Assembly (NCBI RefSeq): GCF_029846115.1
Contig: NZ_JARVZZ010000001.1
Location: forward strand, 4,216,001-4,280,000
Length of the DNA: 64,000 bases
Direction: 5' to 3'
From: Serratia marcescens
GTDB taxonomy: Bacteria > Pseudomonadota > Gammaproteobacteria > Enterobacterales > Enterobacteriaceae
Below the pieces are notes generated by a model that was given only the letters and a program-made list of their open reading frames with translations, searched no databases and was not told where the DNA came from. The position numbers were made by a program, and so were the translations under genes. Within the stretch, counting starts at the first letter, position 1; every line of letters starts with the position of its first letter. Positions 29,908-38,564 of this stretch are shown piece after piece.

Positions 29908-30828
29908 ATGTCCGACATGATTGCCCTGATGAATAGACTTGCGGTGCAAGAGGGATACAACCTCACTGCCCTACCTGATGTGCGAATTTTGCGTTCCGAT
30001 CGCCCGCTTGCCAGAACGCCGGTGCTTTACGATCCGGGGATCGTGATTGTCTGCCAGGGCAGCAAACGCGGCTATTTCGGTCAACAGACCTATTTATATG
30101 ATGAGCAGCACTACCTGGCGGTTTCGGTGCCGGTGCCGTTTGTGATGGAAACCGATGCGTCGGCAGCACATCCGCTGCTGGCGATTTATATGCATCTGGA
30201 TTTTCGGCTTGCCGCGGAACTGATGTTGCAGATTGAACAGCATGGCGCCCCGCATCCTCCCGTCGCGCCGCAAAGCATGATGTCGAGCCCCATGGACGGC
30301 GCGGTAAAAATGGCCGTTCTTCGCTTACTTGACGTCCTGACCAACCCGCTTGAGGCGGCGATCCTCGGCCCGGCGCGGGTGCGTGAACTCTACTTCCGCG
30401 TGCTGACAGGCGCACAGGGCAACGCAATGCGTGCCGCGCTGGCCTTGCAGGGCCAGTTTGGCAAAATCGGTAAAGCACTGCAGCACATCCATGCCGCTTA
30501 CGCGGAGCCGTTAACGCTGACGCAGCTGGCGATGATGGCCGGCATGAGCGTGCCGACCTTTCATAGCCATTTCAAGGCGATAACGCAGATGCCCCCGATG
30601 CAGTATGTGAAATCGGTACGCCTGCACCAGGCACGGATGCTGATGGTGCGCCAACAAATCACCGCCGCCGCCGCGAGTTACGCCGTTGGCTATGAAAGCC
30701 CCTCGCAATTTAACCGTGAATTCAAGCGTCTGTTTGGCCTGCCACCGGCAGAGGAGATAAAACGCATGCAGCGTCACTTCGCCATTCCGCCCGCGCAGCC
30801 TGCATCGGTATTTGTTTCATCGCACTGA
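29908..30828 (+). CDS. AraC-family regulator with AraC_N domain
   Basis: 306 residues. The N-terminal half is the AraC-type arm often annotated AraC_N (VLYDPGIVIVCQGSKRGYFGQ, then YLAVSVPVPF). The C-terminal 100 residues are the double helix-turn-helix, with LTQLAMMAGMSVPTFHSHFKAI and YAVGYESPSQFNREFKRLFG. Proteins of this type typically activate an adjacent divergent oxidoreductase gene in response to an aldehyde or other stress compound; here that is the SDR. Confidence 0.87.
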   Translation: MSDMIALMNRLAVQEGYNLTALPDVRILRSDRPLARTPVLYDPGIVIVCQGSKRGYFGQQTYLYDEQHYLAVSVPVPFVMETDASAAHPLLAIYMHLDFRLAAELMLQIEQHGAPHPPVAPQSMMSSPMDGAVKMAVLRLLDVLTNPLEAAILGPARVRELYFRVLTGAQGNAMRAALALQGQFGKIGKALQHIHAAYAEPLTLTQLAMMAGMSVPTFHSHFKAITQMPPMQYVKSVRLHQARMLMVRQQITAAAASYAVGYESPSQFNREFKRLFGLPPAEEIKRMQRHFAIPPAQPASVFVSSH

Positions 30829-30985
30829 GGCTTATTTGGTATGGCGAAACTTTAGTTCGCTATGCGCGAAAAGCGGACGCTTCTAAAAGTAAGTATGCTG
30901 ACTGATATCCGTTAGCCCAGACGTCCAGCGTCTGGTTCGGAACCTGCTCAAAATTTCGCATATTGATAGCCGCGTATCTTTCGGA

Positions 30986-31564
30986 CTACAGTTGCGCACG
31001 CTCGGCAATTTTTTGGCGCGTATCCTCATCGAGGATTTCGCGCATTAACGTAAACAAGGGATGGGTGCTTGTGTACTCCTGACCATAGGTCAGATTGAAT
31101 TCGTAATTGAAGTCTGGTGGATTAATCCCCTGGTTGTGCTGGAGGATAGTTTCGAGTTTATCGAGTGCCTTGACGACCCTGGCTTCCGGCGAGGCGGCAT
31201 GCTCGTATTCTTGCCAAAGTGACAGAATTTCCTCCCGTTGCTTTTCACCAAGAGAATGTGTGAGATGCAACAGAGTGGCTTTCTCTTGTTCGCTCTTATC
31301 CGGATGCAGTTCTCGTTCTACAGCAGGAATGTCACCATGGATTGCTTCTCCCAGGTCGTGAACGAGACATATCTTAAGGATCCTGAGCATATCCATACCA
31401 GCGAGCTCGTTTTCAAAGATCATAGCCATCAGGCACAGGCGCCATGAGTGCTCGGCTGTACTTTCCGCTCTACCCGTAGATGAGTGCGCACTGCGTAGCA
31501 CGCTTTTGAGTTTTTCTGCTTTCTGAAGGAAGGTCAGACGCCCTTTAATTTTCACGATATCCAT
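30986..31564 (-). CDS. HD-domain phosphohydrolase (HDDC2/YfbR-like)
   Basis: 192 residues of the HD_3 family. The metal ligands are visible as H39 (EHSW), H69-D70 (HDLGE) and a C-terminal Asp in VVKALDKLETILQ. E73 supports 5'-deoxynucleotidase-like hydrolysis of nucleoside monophosphates, as in YfbR and HDDC2, but the substrate is inferred. It is a lone gene between an AraC regulator and a long intergenic region and has the lower GC content of this segment. Confidence 0.78.
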   Translation of the reverse strand: MDIVKIKGRLTFLQKAEKLKSVLRSAHSSTGRAESTAEHSWRLCLMAMIFENELAGMDMLRILKICLVHDLGEAIHGDIPAVERELHPDKSEQEKATLLHLTHSLGEKQREEILSLWQEYEHAASPEARVVKALDKLETILQHNQGINPPDFNYEFNLTYGQEYTSTHPLFTLMREILDEDTRQKIAERAQL

Positions 31565-31881
31565 GACTTGTCTCTCGTTATCCTATTTTGAATACGGAAA
31601 TTCTATAGCCAGAGTGGTCCTGTATGATATGACTCGTCAACCCAGTATTGGCAGGAATTATACAAGAATTTGTAATATTAATAGGGAGGGGGTAGAGGCG
31701 GCCTTGAGCGAGGCACGTTAGCGCTAAGGTTCGCATTTAGCACGGAACGGACCGCCTGTAGCGCCGAAAGCGGACATCTAAGAATTGGTGCAGAGTAGAA
31801 CATATTCATGTAATAAATAAATTTGACTGAAATAACATGATTACCGACCCGAAGGCCGGTCATTGTTAATACGGATAACGG
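31565..31881. other. Gene-free interval in the accessory segment
   Basis: 317 bases, AT-rich. A weak hairpin ACCGACC / GGCCGGT at about 31845-31860 may end the aldo/keto reductase operon. A short motif GAAAGCGGACA near 31765 resembles GAAAAGCGGACG near 30868 on the far side of the HD gene, perhaps a remnant of a small repeat. A 61-codon ORF at 31678-31863 has no coding character. I see nothing else. Confidence 0.45.
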
Positions 31882-32868
31882 TTACCATGCGTAGGCTTCA
31901 GGGGCTTCCCCGCCCGGTCCCGGCCAGATGGTATCCAGCCTTTTGAGCGTATCGCCTGAAAGGGACAACGTCAGGGCATTGAGATTCTGACGGAGCTGTT
32001 CAGCAGTGCGCGGGCCACTGAGCACAGCGGTAACCACGGGGTTCTGCAACAGCCAGGCCAACGCGACGTCTGACGGCGCCTCCCCCAACTCATCACACAG
32101 CGTTTCCCAGGCCTCCAGCTGCGGCCGCAAGCGATTGATCTGTGCCTGCAGCTGCGGTGTTGCCCGGCGGCCATCGGCAATTTTTTTCAGCACGCCACCT
32201 AGCATCCCCATCCCGACCGGGCTCCAGGGGATCAGGCCAATGCCGTAATGACGCAGTGCCGGAATGACTTCAAGCTCAACCGTTCGCTGGGTCAGGTTGT
32301 AAAGGCTCTGTTCCGATGCCAGCCCCAGCAGGTTGCGCGCATCAGCCGTGCACTGTGCGGTGGCAATATCCCAGCCGGCAAAGTTACTGCTGCCCACGTA
32401 GCTGATTTTACCCTCACGGATCAGCTGTTCCATGGCCTGCCAGATCTCCTCCCAGGGGGTGTTCCGGTCGATATGGTGCATCTGGTAGAGATCGATATGG
32501 TCCGTTTTCAGTCTTTTCAGGCTGGCCTCACAGGCCCGGCGAATATGGTAGGCGGACAGGTATTTGTCATTCGGGCCCGTGTCCATCGGCTGGTAAACTT
32601 TCGTGGCCAACACGATTCGGTCACGCTGGCCACTGAGCGCCAACCAGTTACCGATGATTTCTTCAGATGTCCCGTACCCCTTTGCCATATCCGGCGACTG
32701 CGGCCCGCCATAGACGTCAGCGGTATCGAAAAAGTTGATACCCGCATCCACGGCTTCATCCATGATCCTGAAGCTGGCCGGCTCATCCGTCAGCTCACCG
32801 AAATTCATGGTACCGAGACCGATGCGGCTCACCCGCAGGCCGGTACGACCCAGATGTTTATAGTTCAT
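31882..32868 (-). CDS. Aldo/keto reductase
   Basis: 328 residues, a TIM-barrel NADPH-dependent reductase of aldehydes and ketones. The catalytic tetrad D48 and Y53 (FFDTADVYGG), K90 (LATKVYQP) and H131 (YQMHHIDR) is intact. The block GIGLIPWSPVGMGMLGG is typical of the YajO/Tas-like group. It starts 25 bases after the secreted hydrolase gene and is the last gene of the LysR-flanked operon. Confidence 0.9.
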   Translation of the reverse strand: MNYKHLGRTGLRVSRIGLGTMNFGELTDEPASFRIMDEAVDAGINFFDTADVYGGPQSPDMAKGYGTSEEIIGNWLALSGQRDRIVLATKVYQPMDTGPNDKYLSAYHIRRACEASLKRLKTDHIDLYQMHHIDRNTPWEEIWQAMEQLIREGKISYVGSSNFAGWDIATAQCTADARNLLGLASEQSLYNLTQRTVELEVIPALRHYGIGLIPWSPVGMGMLGGVLKKIADGRRATPQLQAQINRLRPQLEAWETLCDELGEAPSDVALAWLLQNPVVTAVLSGPRTAEQLRQNLNALTLSLSGDTLKRLDTIWPGPGGEAPEAYAW

Positions 32869-32893
32869 GTCAGATGCTCCTTAACTGAACGTG

Positions 32894-33922
32894 TTATTGC
32901 AGGTTCTTACGGAAAAAGTCTGTCAGTTTGTCAAAAGGGATCACGTCGGTACGATCATAGAGATCGACATGCCCTGCGCCCGGTACAACATAAAGCTCTT
33001 TAGGCTGACCGGCGCGTTTGAATGCATCCTCGCTGAACTCTTTTGAGTGAGCCCGATCGCCGGTGATAAACAACATCGGGCGCGGTGAAATGGTTTCAAT
33101 ATCGTTGAACGGATAGAAGTTCATAAACTTGCCGATACTGCTCAACATCGGTTTCGTCGTCAGTGCTTCTTTCTCACCCTTTGGGGTGTAACCACCGCGT
33201 TCGGTGCGGTAGAAATCAAAGAACTCACGCTGAATATCCGGCGTAGAAGCGTTCAATTTATTCACGGTGCCGGGAATATACGCGGCCTCTCCCCCTTTGA
33301 ACTCAGCAAAACGCTGCTCAATGGCTGACTGGATAAAGGACTTCCGCTGTTCAAGCGTCTGCGAACGATTAAGGCCGTGACGGAACGCAGCCCCCATGTC
33401 ATACATGCTGACGGTAGCGATGGCTTTCATACGCGGGTCAATCTTCGCGGCACTGATAACGAAACTTCCGCTACCACAGATACCCAGCACTCCGATTTTT
33501 TCCGAATCAACAAACGGCTGTGTACTCAGATAATCAACCGCCGCGCTGAAATCATCCGCGTAGATTTCCGGTGAAATCAGGTGCCCCGGTTTGCCTTCGC
33601 TTTCCCCCCAAAATGAAAGATCGATAGCCAGCGTGATAAAACCCTGCTCCGCTAGCTTTTGAGCATACAGCGTTGAGCTTTGTTCCTTGACAGCCCCCAT
33701 TGGGTGGCCAACGACGATCGCCGGCTTTTTGGCGTTCTGATTCATCGATTTTGGGATAAACAGGTTGCCGATCACGTTCATCTGATACTGGTTTTTAAAG
33801 GTCACTTTTTGCTGCGTCACCTTATCGCTTTTATAAAAATTATCGGCTCCACCGGACATATCCGCCGCAGAGGCGGCAAATGAACTGATGAGCAGCCCCA
33901 GAACTACCGTAAATTTCTTCAT
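32894..33922 (-). CDS. Secreted alpha/beta hydrolase
   Basis: 342 residues with a Sec signal peptide (MKKFTVVLGLLISSFAASA). The mature protein has the alpha/beta hydrolase landmarks GHPMGAVKEQSS, DLSFWGES and GICGSGSFV as the nucleophile-elbow region, where the usual GxSxG is altered, and a C-terminal GAGHVDLYD with the likely catalytic His. It resembles YcjY/DUF1100-type proteins. AAGGAG precedes the ATG at 33922. It probably acts in the periplasm on a small ester or amide, together with the cytoplasmic reductase. The substrate is unknown. Confidence 0.78.
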   Translation of the reverse strand: MKKFTVVLGLLISSFAASAADMSGGADNFYKSDKVTQQKVTFKNQYQMNVIGNLFIPKSMNQNAKKPAIVVGHPMGAVKEQSSTLYAQKLAEQGFITLAIDLSFWGESEGKPGHLISPEIYADDFSAAVDYLSTQPFVDSEKIGVLGICGSGSFVISAAKIDPRMKAIATVSMYDMGAAFRHGLNRSQTLEQRKSFIQSAIEQRFAEFKGGEAAYIPGTVNKLNASTPDIQREFFDFYRTERGGYTPKGEKEALTTKPMLSSIGKFMNFYPFNDIETISPRPMLFITGDRAHSKEFSEDAFKRAGQPKELYVVPGAGHVDLYDRTDVIPFDKLTDFFRKNLQ

Positions 33923-33938
33923 GATGGTCTCCTTATAA

Positions 33939-34037
33939 TTAAGCCAGGGTGGCGTTATCCGAATGGCAGACACCGCAGAACGCGAAATCAATCTGCGCAT
34001 CATGGATGCCGCGGGCGCCATACGCTTTAACTGTCAT
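33939..34037 (-). pseudogene. Remnant of a zinc-dependent alcohol dehydrogenase N-terminus
   Basis: A 32-codon ORF with a good ribosome site (GGAG, 9 bases before the ATG). It starts MTVKAYGA and contains FAFCGVCHSDNA, which is the catalytic zinc motif of YahK/AdhP-type alcohol dehydrogenases (usually YCGVCHSD). The 20 or so residues normally between these pieces are shortened and everything after the zinc motif is gone. It lies exactly between the MFS and hydrolase genes, so the operon once probably encoded this third oxidoreductase. Confidence 0.72.
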
Positions 34038-34053
34038 GACATAACTCCTGGGT

Positions 34054-35271
34054 TTATGAATGGTCTCTGGCAGAGGTGTCTGCACGTGAGGTCAGGAAAA
34101 TCAGCCCGGTCGCGATAAGCAGCATCGTGACGCTGGCCAGGAAAGTGCTCTGGTAGCCGTGGTGATCGAAAAGCAGCCCCCCTACCGTTGAACCTAGCGC
34201 AATGGATAACTGGACCATCGCCACCATCAACCCGCCGCCGGCTTCGGCATTCTGCGGAAAGGTACGCGGTACCCAAGCCCACCACCCCACCGGTGCACCG
34301 GTGGAAATCAGCCCCCACAACCCGAGCAGCACCATCACGATGGCCACCTGACTGCCAAAAGCGATCAGTGCCAACGCGGTGATGGCCATCAGCACCGGAA
34401 TGGCTATCAGGGTCGAGTAGAAGCCGCGTTTCAGCACCCTGCCAATCAGCGTGGTGCCGATGAAACCCGCGACACCGATAACCAGCAGGATCAGGGTGAC
34501 CACTGAAGCATCCACCTTCGTCACCGTTTCAAGGAAAGGCCGAATGTAGGTAAATAGCGTGAACTGCCCCATAAAGAAGATGCCGACGCCCAGCATGCCT
34601 AATGTGACCACTCGACGGCGAAACAGCGTGAAGACATTGCTGGCACCGGTACTCTGCCGGGTGACCTGCATGGAGGGCAGGCTGAACAACTGCCAGATAA
34701 ACGCGACGATCGCGACCGGCACCAGACAAAAGAAGGCTCCGCGCCAGCCGATCACCGAACCGAGCCAACTGCCCAAAGGGGCCGCGATGACCGTGGCCAG
34801 TGCATTGCCGCTGTTAAAAATGGCCAACGCGAGCGGAACTCGGTGCACCGGAACCAAACGCATCGCCGTGGCAGCCGACATCGACCAAAATCCGCCGACC
34901 ACGATGCCAATCAGGGCTCGACCGACCATATAGATCAGATAATTAGGAGCCATGGCAATGATTGCGCCGGAAACCGCCATAATGCAGGTCAGACCGAGCA
35001 GCAGGATTTTCCGGTTAAGCGTACCTGCCAGTACGGAAATAAACAGGCTGGTTACCACCGCAAATGCCCCGGAAATGGCAATCCCTTGGCCGGCCATCCC
35101 TTCGGTGACATTCAGAGTCTGCGCCATCGGCGTCAGCAGGCTGACGGGCATAAATTCGGAGGCGATCAGTGCGAAGACGCACAGTGTCATGGCAAAGACG
35201 CCGCTCCAGTGCGCGGGATGTTTTCCGCTTCCTGTGATGTTTTTTCTGTTCTCGTCTGTCTGGTTACTCAT
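34054..35271 (-). CDS. MFS efflux transporter, NepI-like
   Basis: 405 residues with 12 predicted membrane helices, DHA1 group. The sequence FALIASEFMPVSLLTPMAQ, then GGFWSMSAATAMRLVP and GAPVGWWAWVPRTFP, parallels E. coli NepI (IVEFLPVSLLTPMAQ, GGFWAMSASLTMRLVP, LVPVGWSTWITRS), a purine ribonucleoside exporter. The real substrate here is unknown; the operon context (reductases, hydrolase) suggests removal of a toxic small molecule. Confidence 0.8.
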   Translation of the reverse strand: MSNQTDENRKNITGSGKHPAHWSGVFAMTLCVFALIASEFMPVSLLTPMAQTLNVTEGMAGQGIAISGAFAVVTSLFISVLAGTLNRKILLLGLTCIMAVSGAIIAMAPNYLIYMVGRALIGIVVGGFWSMSAATAMRLVPVHRVPLALAIFNSGNALATVIAAPLGSWLGSVIGWRGAFFCLVPVAIVAFIWQLFSLPSMQVTRQSTGASNVFTLFRRRVVTLGMLGVGIFFMGQFTLFTYIRPFLETVTKVDASVVTLILLVIGVAGFIGTTLIGRVLKRGFYSTLIAIPVLMAITALALIAFGSQVAIVMVLLGLWGLISTGAPVGWWAWVPRTFPQNAEAGGGLMVAMVQLSIALGSTVGGLLFDHHGYQSTFLASVTMLLIATGLIFLTSRADTSARDHS

Positions 35272-35402
35272 TGATGAATTTCTTTTCAGTGGTTAACACG
35301 ATGTCAGCTTCCCCGCGCCCTCAGCTTTCCAAAAGGCGCTGATACGGCATAAGGGGATGGGACGGTGATAAGGGAAAAGCGCGGTGCGGAAGATGTTGCA
35401 GG

Positions 35403-35894
35403 TCAGTCTGCGGCCCTAATCTGTACCGCTAGCGGTCCGCGACGCTCCAGGGCTGGCAGTCCGGAATCGATTTTCCCTAGCGGGATCAGTGAACGGGCGT
35501 AAGGTCTGCCCTGGACAAAAATCGCCAGATTGCCCCACGGCGTATAGAAAGTGATATCCCCGGCTTCCGGCGTCATGCCGTCCGGTGCGTGTGCCGTGGA
35601 AAGCCTGCGTGGCAGATTGCTGATGCGCTCAATATCGGCATAGTCTTCCAGCGTCAGGCTGAGGGGAAGCAGTGACGCAAAATCCCGTCCCGTTGGCGTG
35701 TCAAAAAGGGTAGCGGTGGCGGTTTCTCCATCCACAATGATCTCAATTTTCATAAGCGTCTCCCGTGCTCCTCCTCGGTCATGGCCATCCGCCATAACGG
35801 ACTGCGTGACGAAAAGCAGGCCGGCAAGGAGGGTCAGCAACAGTGACGTTCTGCGGTGGGCGTTTTGCATAAAGGTTAACGTTGACTTTTTCAT
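35403..35894 (-). CDS. Exported cyclophilin-like fold protein
   Basis: 163 residues. An N-terminal hydrophobic signal (LLLTLLAGLLFVTQSVMA) precedes a mature domain that matches the Cyclophil_like family: MKIEIIVDGETATATLFDTPTGRDFASLLPL, ITFYTPWGNLAIFV and LIPLGKIDSGLPAL. Members are small beta-barrels without proven isomerase activity. It is the first gene of the operon, 131 bases ahead of the MFS gene and divergent from the LysR regulator. Confidence 0.75.
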   Translation of the reverse strand: MKKSTLTFMQNAHRRTSLLLTLLAGLLFVTQSVMADGHDRGGARETLMKIEIIVDGETATATLFDTPTGRDFASLLPLSLTLEDYADIERISNLPRRLSTAHAPDGMTPEAGDITFYTPWGNLAIFVQGRPYARSLIPLGKIDSGLPALERRGPLAVQIRAAD

Positions 35895-35938
35895 TCCGTT
35901 ATTGTTACCAATATGCAGCGGGTTAACTAGCTAATGAA

Positions 35939-35959
35939 TACTTAATGCCCTTATAAGTA
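35939..35959. promoter_or_regulatory. Candidate LysR operator
   Basis: TACTTA and TAAGTA arms separated by nine bases, located in the divergent region 22 bases before the LysR start codon. The spacing fits a LysR dimer site and an autoregulatory position. Inferred only. Confidence 0.35.
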
Positions 35960-35980
35960 AAATTTATAAATAGACTGGAA

Positions 35981-36886
35981 ATGAACATGGCCAGACGTAA
36001 TCTCAACGATTTACTCTCTTTCATCACCGTGGCGCGGGAAGGCAGCTTTACACGCGCGGCCGCGCAGCTTGGTGTGACCCAGCCCGCACTGAGCCAGGCG
36101 ATTTCCGGATTGGAAGAACGGATGCAAATCCGCCTGCTGACGCGAACCACGCGCAGCGTGTCAGTGACTGCTGCAGGGGAACGCCTGCTGCAGTCTGTGG
36201 GCCATCGCATTGATGAGATTGAGGCCGAGTTGGACATGCTGACGGCACTGCGGGATAAGCCTGCTGGGATCGTTCGGATTACCTGCGGGCCGAACGTGCT
36301 GAAAACCACCCTGCTGCCCAAACTGACACCGCTGTTACGCGAATATCCGGATATCCAAATTGAGTTCGACGCCAACCACGGGTTCCGGGACATCGTGGCG
36401 GACCGTTTTGACGCAGGTGTGCGGCTCGGAGACACCATCGACAAGGATATGATAGCCGTACCTATCGGTCCGAAAATGCGCATGGCAGCGGTGGCCGCCC
36501 CTGAATATTTCGCTCTTCATCCTGCCCCTCAAACACCACGCGATCTCACGCAACACATCTGTATCAATGAACGGATGGTGCGTTCCGGGAAAATATATGC
36601 CTGGGAATTTGAGCAGGCGAGCGGCAAGTTCAATGTCCGGGTTCAAGGACAATTAACTTTTAATACATCGGATCATGTTGTTGATGCTGCGCTGGCCGGG
36701 CTCGGGATTGCCTTTTTACCTGAAGAGGAATTTGGTTCGCATATTAGCGAGGGGCGTCTGATTCGAGTACTTGAACCCTGGTGCCTGCCATTTCCGGGTT
36801 ACTATCTGTATTATCCCAGCCGTAAGCAACCGTCTCCGGCGTTTTCTCTCGTTGTTGATGCATTACGGATTAACCGAAAACTCTGA
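35981..36886 (+). CDS. LysR-family transcriptional regulator
   Basis: 301 residues. The helix-turn-helix is AAAQLGVTQPALSQAISGLEERM near residues 22-45; the effector domain begins about residue 90 and resembles the YafC/DmlR group. It is divergent from the cyclophilin/MFS/hydrolase/reductase operon, which it most likely controls. In-frame ATGs at 35981 and 35987 are both possible starts. It is the last gene of the less GC-rich segment. Confidence 0.87.
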   Translation: MNMARRNLNDLLSFITVAREGSFTRAAAQLGVTQPALSQAISGLEERMQIRLLTRTTRSVSVTAAGERLLQSVGHRIDEIEAELDMLTALRDKPAGIVRITCGPNVLKTTLLPKLTPLLREYPDIQIEFDANHGFRDIVADRFDAGVRLGDTIDKDMIAVPIGPKMRMAAVAAPEYFALHPAPQTPRDLTQHICINERMVRSGKIYAWEFEQASGKFNVRVQGQLTFNTSDHVVDAALAGLGIAFLPEEEFGSHISEGRLIRVLEPWCLPFPGYYLYYPSRKQPSPAFSLVVDALRINRKL

Positions 36887-36971
36887 TGCTGAAATTATCT
36901 GAATAATATCCCCACAAACACCAACAGGCCCGCCCCGCCCCCCAAGCAGGCCTTTGTCCCTCCGCAATGTC

Positions 36972-37544
36972 TCAGCCTCGATCCCGCTCTGCAACCCGCG
37001 CCATCAACGCCCCCAGCAACGCCAAATCGACCAGCAACGCCAGCGCGAAACAGCTCCCTCTCACGCCCGGCGCGGCGTAGGTTTGAATCAGCAAAGCGGC
37101 AACCCCCACGGCCACGATGGTCACCACCGTCGTCAGCCGGCACGCCACGGCGAACGCCGTTTTCTCCCCCACCGCCGTGCGGTAGGCTACGCCCTGCCCC
37201 AGGCCGCCGAGGGCGATGCCCGCCAGCAGAACCGGCCAGTCGTGGCCACCGAACAGTATCAGCAGCGTCAATAGCCATCCCGCCGCCGCCAGCAAAAAGC
37301 CGTAGCGGAGCATAGCCAGCGCAGGCCGGTTCCGCAGCGGCTGCCAGCGGGCCAGCGCGGCGCCGCCGAGAAACGCCAGCGCCAATGCCGTCAGCAGCAT
37401 CAGCGTTGCGCCGATGCCCAGCAGGCTTTCGGTCTTCAGCAGCAAGGCGCCCGCGGCCACCGGCACGCTGAGCGCCAAGGCGCTCGCCGCCGTTCCCGTG
37501 TGTTCCATGGCGCCTAAGGCGCCGTTGTTGATATAGAGGCTCAT
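36972..37544 (-). CDS. Six-helix inner-membrane protein, unknown
   Basis: 190 residues with about six hydrophobic segments (for example ALALSVPVAAGALLL, LLTALALAFLGGAALA, WPVLLAGIALGGLGQGVAYR). The N-terminal phrase TGTAASALALS and the GLGQG turn recall the second half of DHA1 MFS transporters, so it may be a half-size relative or a trimmed MFS gene, but GGGAG 7 bases before the ATG suggests it is expressed. It is divergent from the LysR gene at 37674, its likely regulator. Confidence 0.6.
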   Translation of the reverse strand: MSLYINNGALGAMEHTGTAASALALSVPVAAGALLLKTESLLGIGATLMLLTALALAFLGGAALARWQPLRNRPALAMLRYGFLLAAAGWLLTLLILFGGHDWPVLLAGIALGGLGQGVAYRTAVGEKTAFAVACRLTTVVTIVAVGVAALLIQTYAAPGVRGSCFALALLVDLALLGALMARVAERDRG

Positions 37545-37570
37545 CGTTCACTCCCGACATGATAGAAATG

Positions 37571-37585
37571 ATGAAATAAATTCAT
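37571..37585. promoter_or_regulatory. Candidate LysR operator
   Basis: ATGAA-N5-TTCAT lies between the six-helix membrane protein gene and its divergent LysR regulator, 27 bases before the former's start. A longer imperfect repeat GAAATGA / TCATTTC surrounds it. A TATAAT follows at about 37619. Inferred. Confidence 0.35.
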
Positions 37586-37673
37586 TTCCCTGTTCACATG
37601 TCAGTAGCCTATCTCTTGTATAATCGGTCAGACAAACTCATAGTTTTCAGCCTTAGATGAGAATAACTCAGCC

Positions 37674-38564
37674 ATGAGAAAAACCCGTTTGCCGCCGCTG
37701 GGCGCGCTGCGCGCCTTCCACGCCGTGGCCGGCTGCCGCAGCTTCAAACTGGCCGCCGAGGCGCTGGGCGTCAGCGCGACGGCGGTCAGCCATCAGATCA
37801 AGCTGCTGGAATCGGTGTTGGAGTGCCGGGTGTGCGAGCGCAGCGCGCAGGGCGTCAGCCTGACCGAGACCGGCGAGATCCTGTATGCCGGTACCCAGCG
37901 CGCCTTTGCCGCGCTGGAGCAGTCCGTTGCCCAAATCACCCGCGCCCAGCAGCCGCCGGCGCTGACCGTCACCACCACCTCCAATTTTCTCACCCACTGG
38001 CTGGTGCCGCGCCTGGCGGATTTCAAGGCGGAGTTTCCCGCCATCGATCTTCGCCTGCACACCAGCGTCGAGCGGGTGGATCTCAACCAGCGCACCGTGG
38101 ACGTCGCCATTCGCTACCGTGAAACGCCGGAAAGCGATCTGCACTGCACCCTGCTGCATGAGGACCGCTTTATCGTGGTGGCCAGCCCGGCGCTGGCGCT
38201 GGAGCGCAGCGAGGATTTGCAGCGGGTAACGCTGTTTCACGTGGCGCATCGGCAGGTGCCCGCCGACTCGCCGACCTGGGAAAACTGGCGGCGGCGCTAC
38301 GGGCCGGAAGGGTTGAACGTGGAAGCCGGGCTGACCTTCAGCGATGAGACGCATGCGCTGCAGGCGGCGGTGGCCGGCCAGGGAGTGGTGATCGCCAGCC
38401 GGCTGCTGGCGCGCGATTTATTGCAGCGCGGCGTGCTGGCCGCGCCGTTCGAGACGGCGTTACCCGGCGCCAACTATTATCTGGTGGCCACCGAAGAAAC
38501 CGCGCAGCGCCCCGATATCATTGCGCTGCGCGAGTGGTTGCTGCGGCAAATGGCGGCGGGCTAA
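37674..38564 (+). CDS. LysR-family transcriptional regulator (GcvA-like)
   Basis: 296 residues. N-terminus LPPLGALRAFHAVAGCRSFKLAAEALGVSATAVSHQIK is the GcvA-type winged helix; the effector domain contains RYRETPESD and GQGVVIASRLLARD. It is divergent from the six-helix membrane protein gene and overlaps the end of the LuxR-type gene on the other strand by four bases. Regulated process unknown. Confidence 0.87.
   Translation: MRKTRLPPLGALRAFHAVAGCRSFKLAAEALGVSATAVSHQIKLLESVLECRVCERSAQGVSLTETGEILYAGTQRAFAALEQSVAQITRAQQPPALTVTTTSNFLTHWLVPRLADFKAEFPAIDLRLHTSVERVDLNQRTVDVAIRYRETPESDLHCTLLHEDRFIVVASPALALERSEDLQRVTLFHVAHRQVPADSPTWENWRRRYGPEGLNVEAGLTFSDETHALQAAVAGQGVVIASRLLARDLLQRGVLAAPFETALPGANYYLVATEETAQRPDIIALREWLLRQMAAG

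Noticed and set aside
30865..31782. Repeat family based on AAAGCGGAC near 30868 and 31765
   Set aside because: Only about nine bases are shared between the two copies, too little to call a repeat element.
33923..34021. Extended start for the secreted hydrolase
   Set aside because: It would bury the signal peptide inside the protein; AAGGAG precedes the ATG at 33922, and another frame of this stretch encodes the alcohol dehydrogenase remnant.
28866..36970. Intact integrative element at tRNA-Asn
   Set aside because: No integrase, excisionase or direct repeat of the tRNA end could be found by eye; only composition and gene content suggest past transfer.
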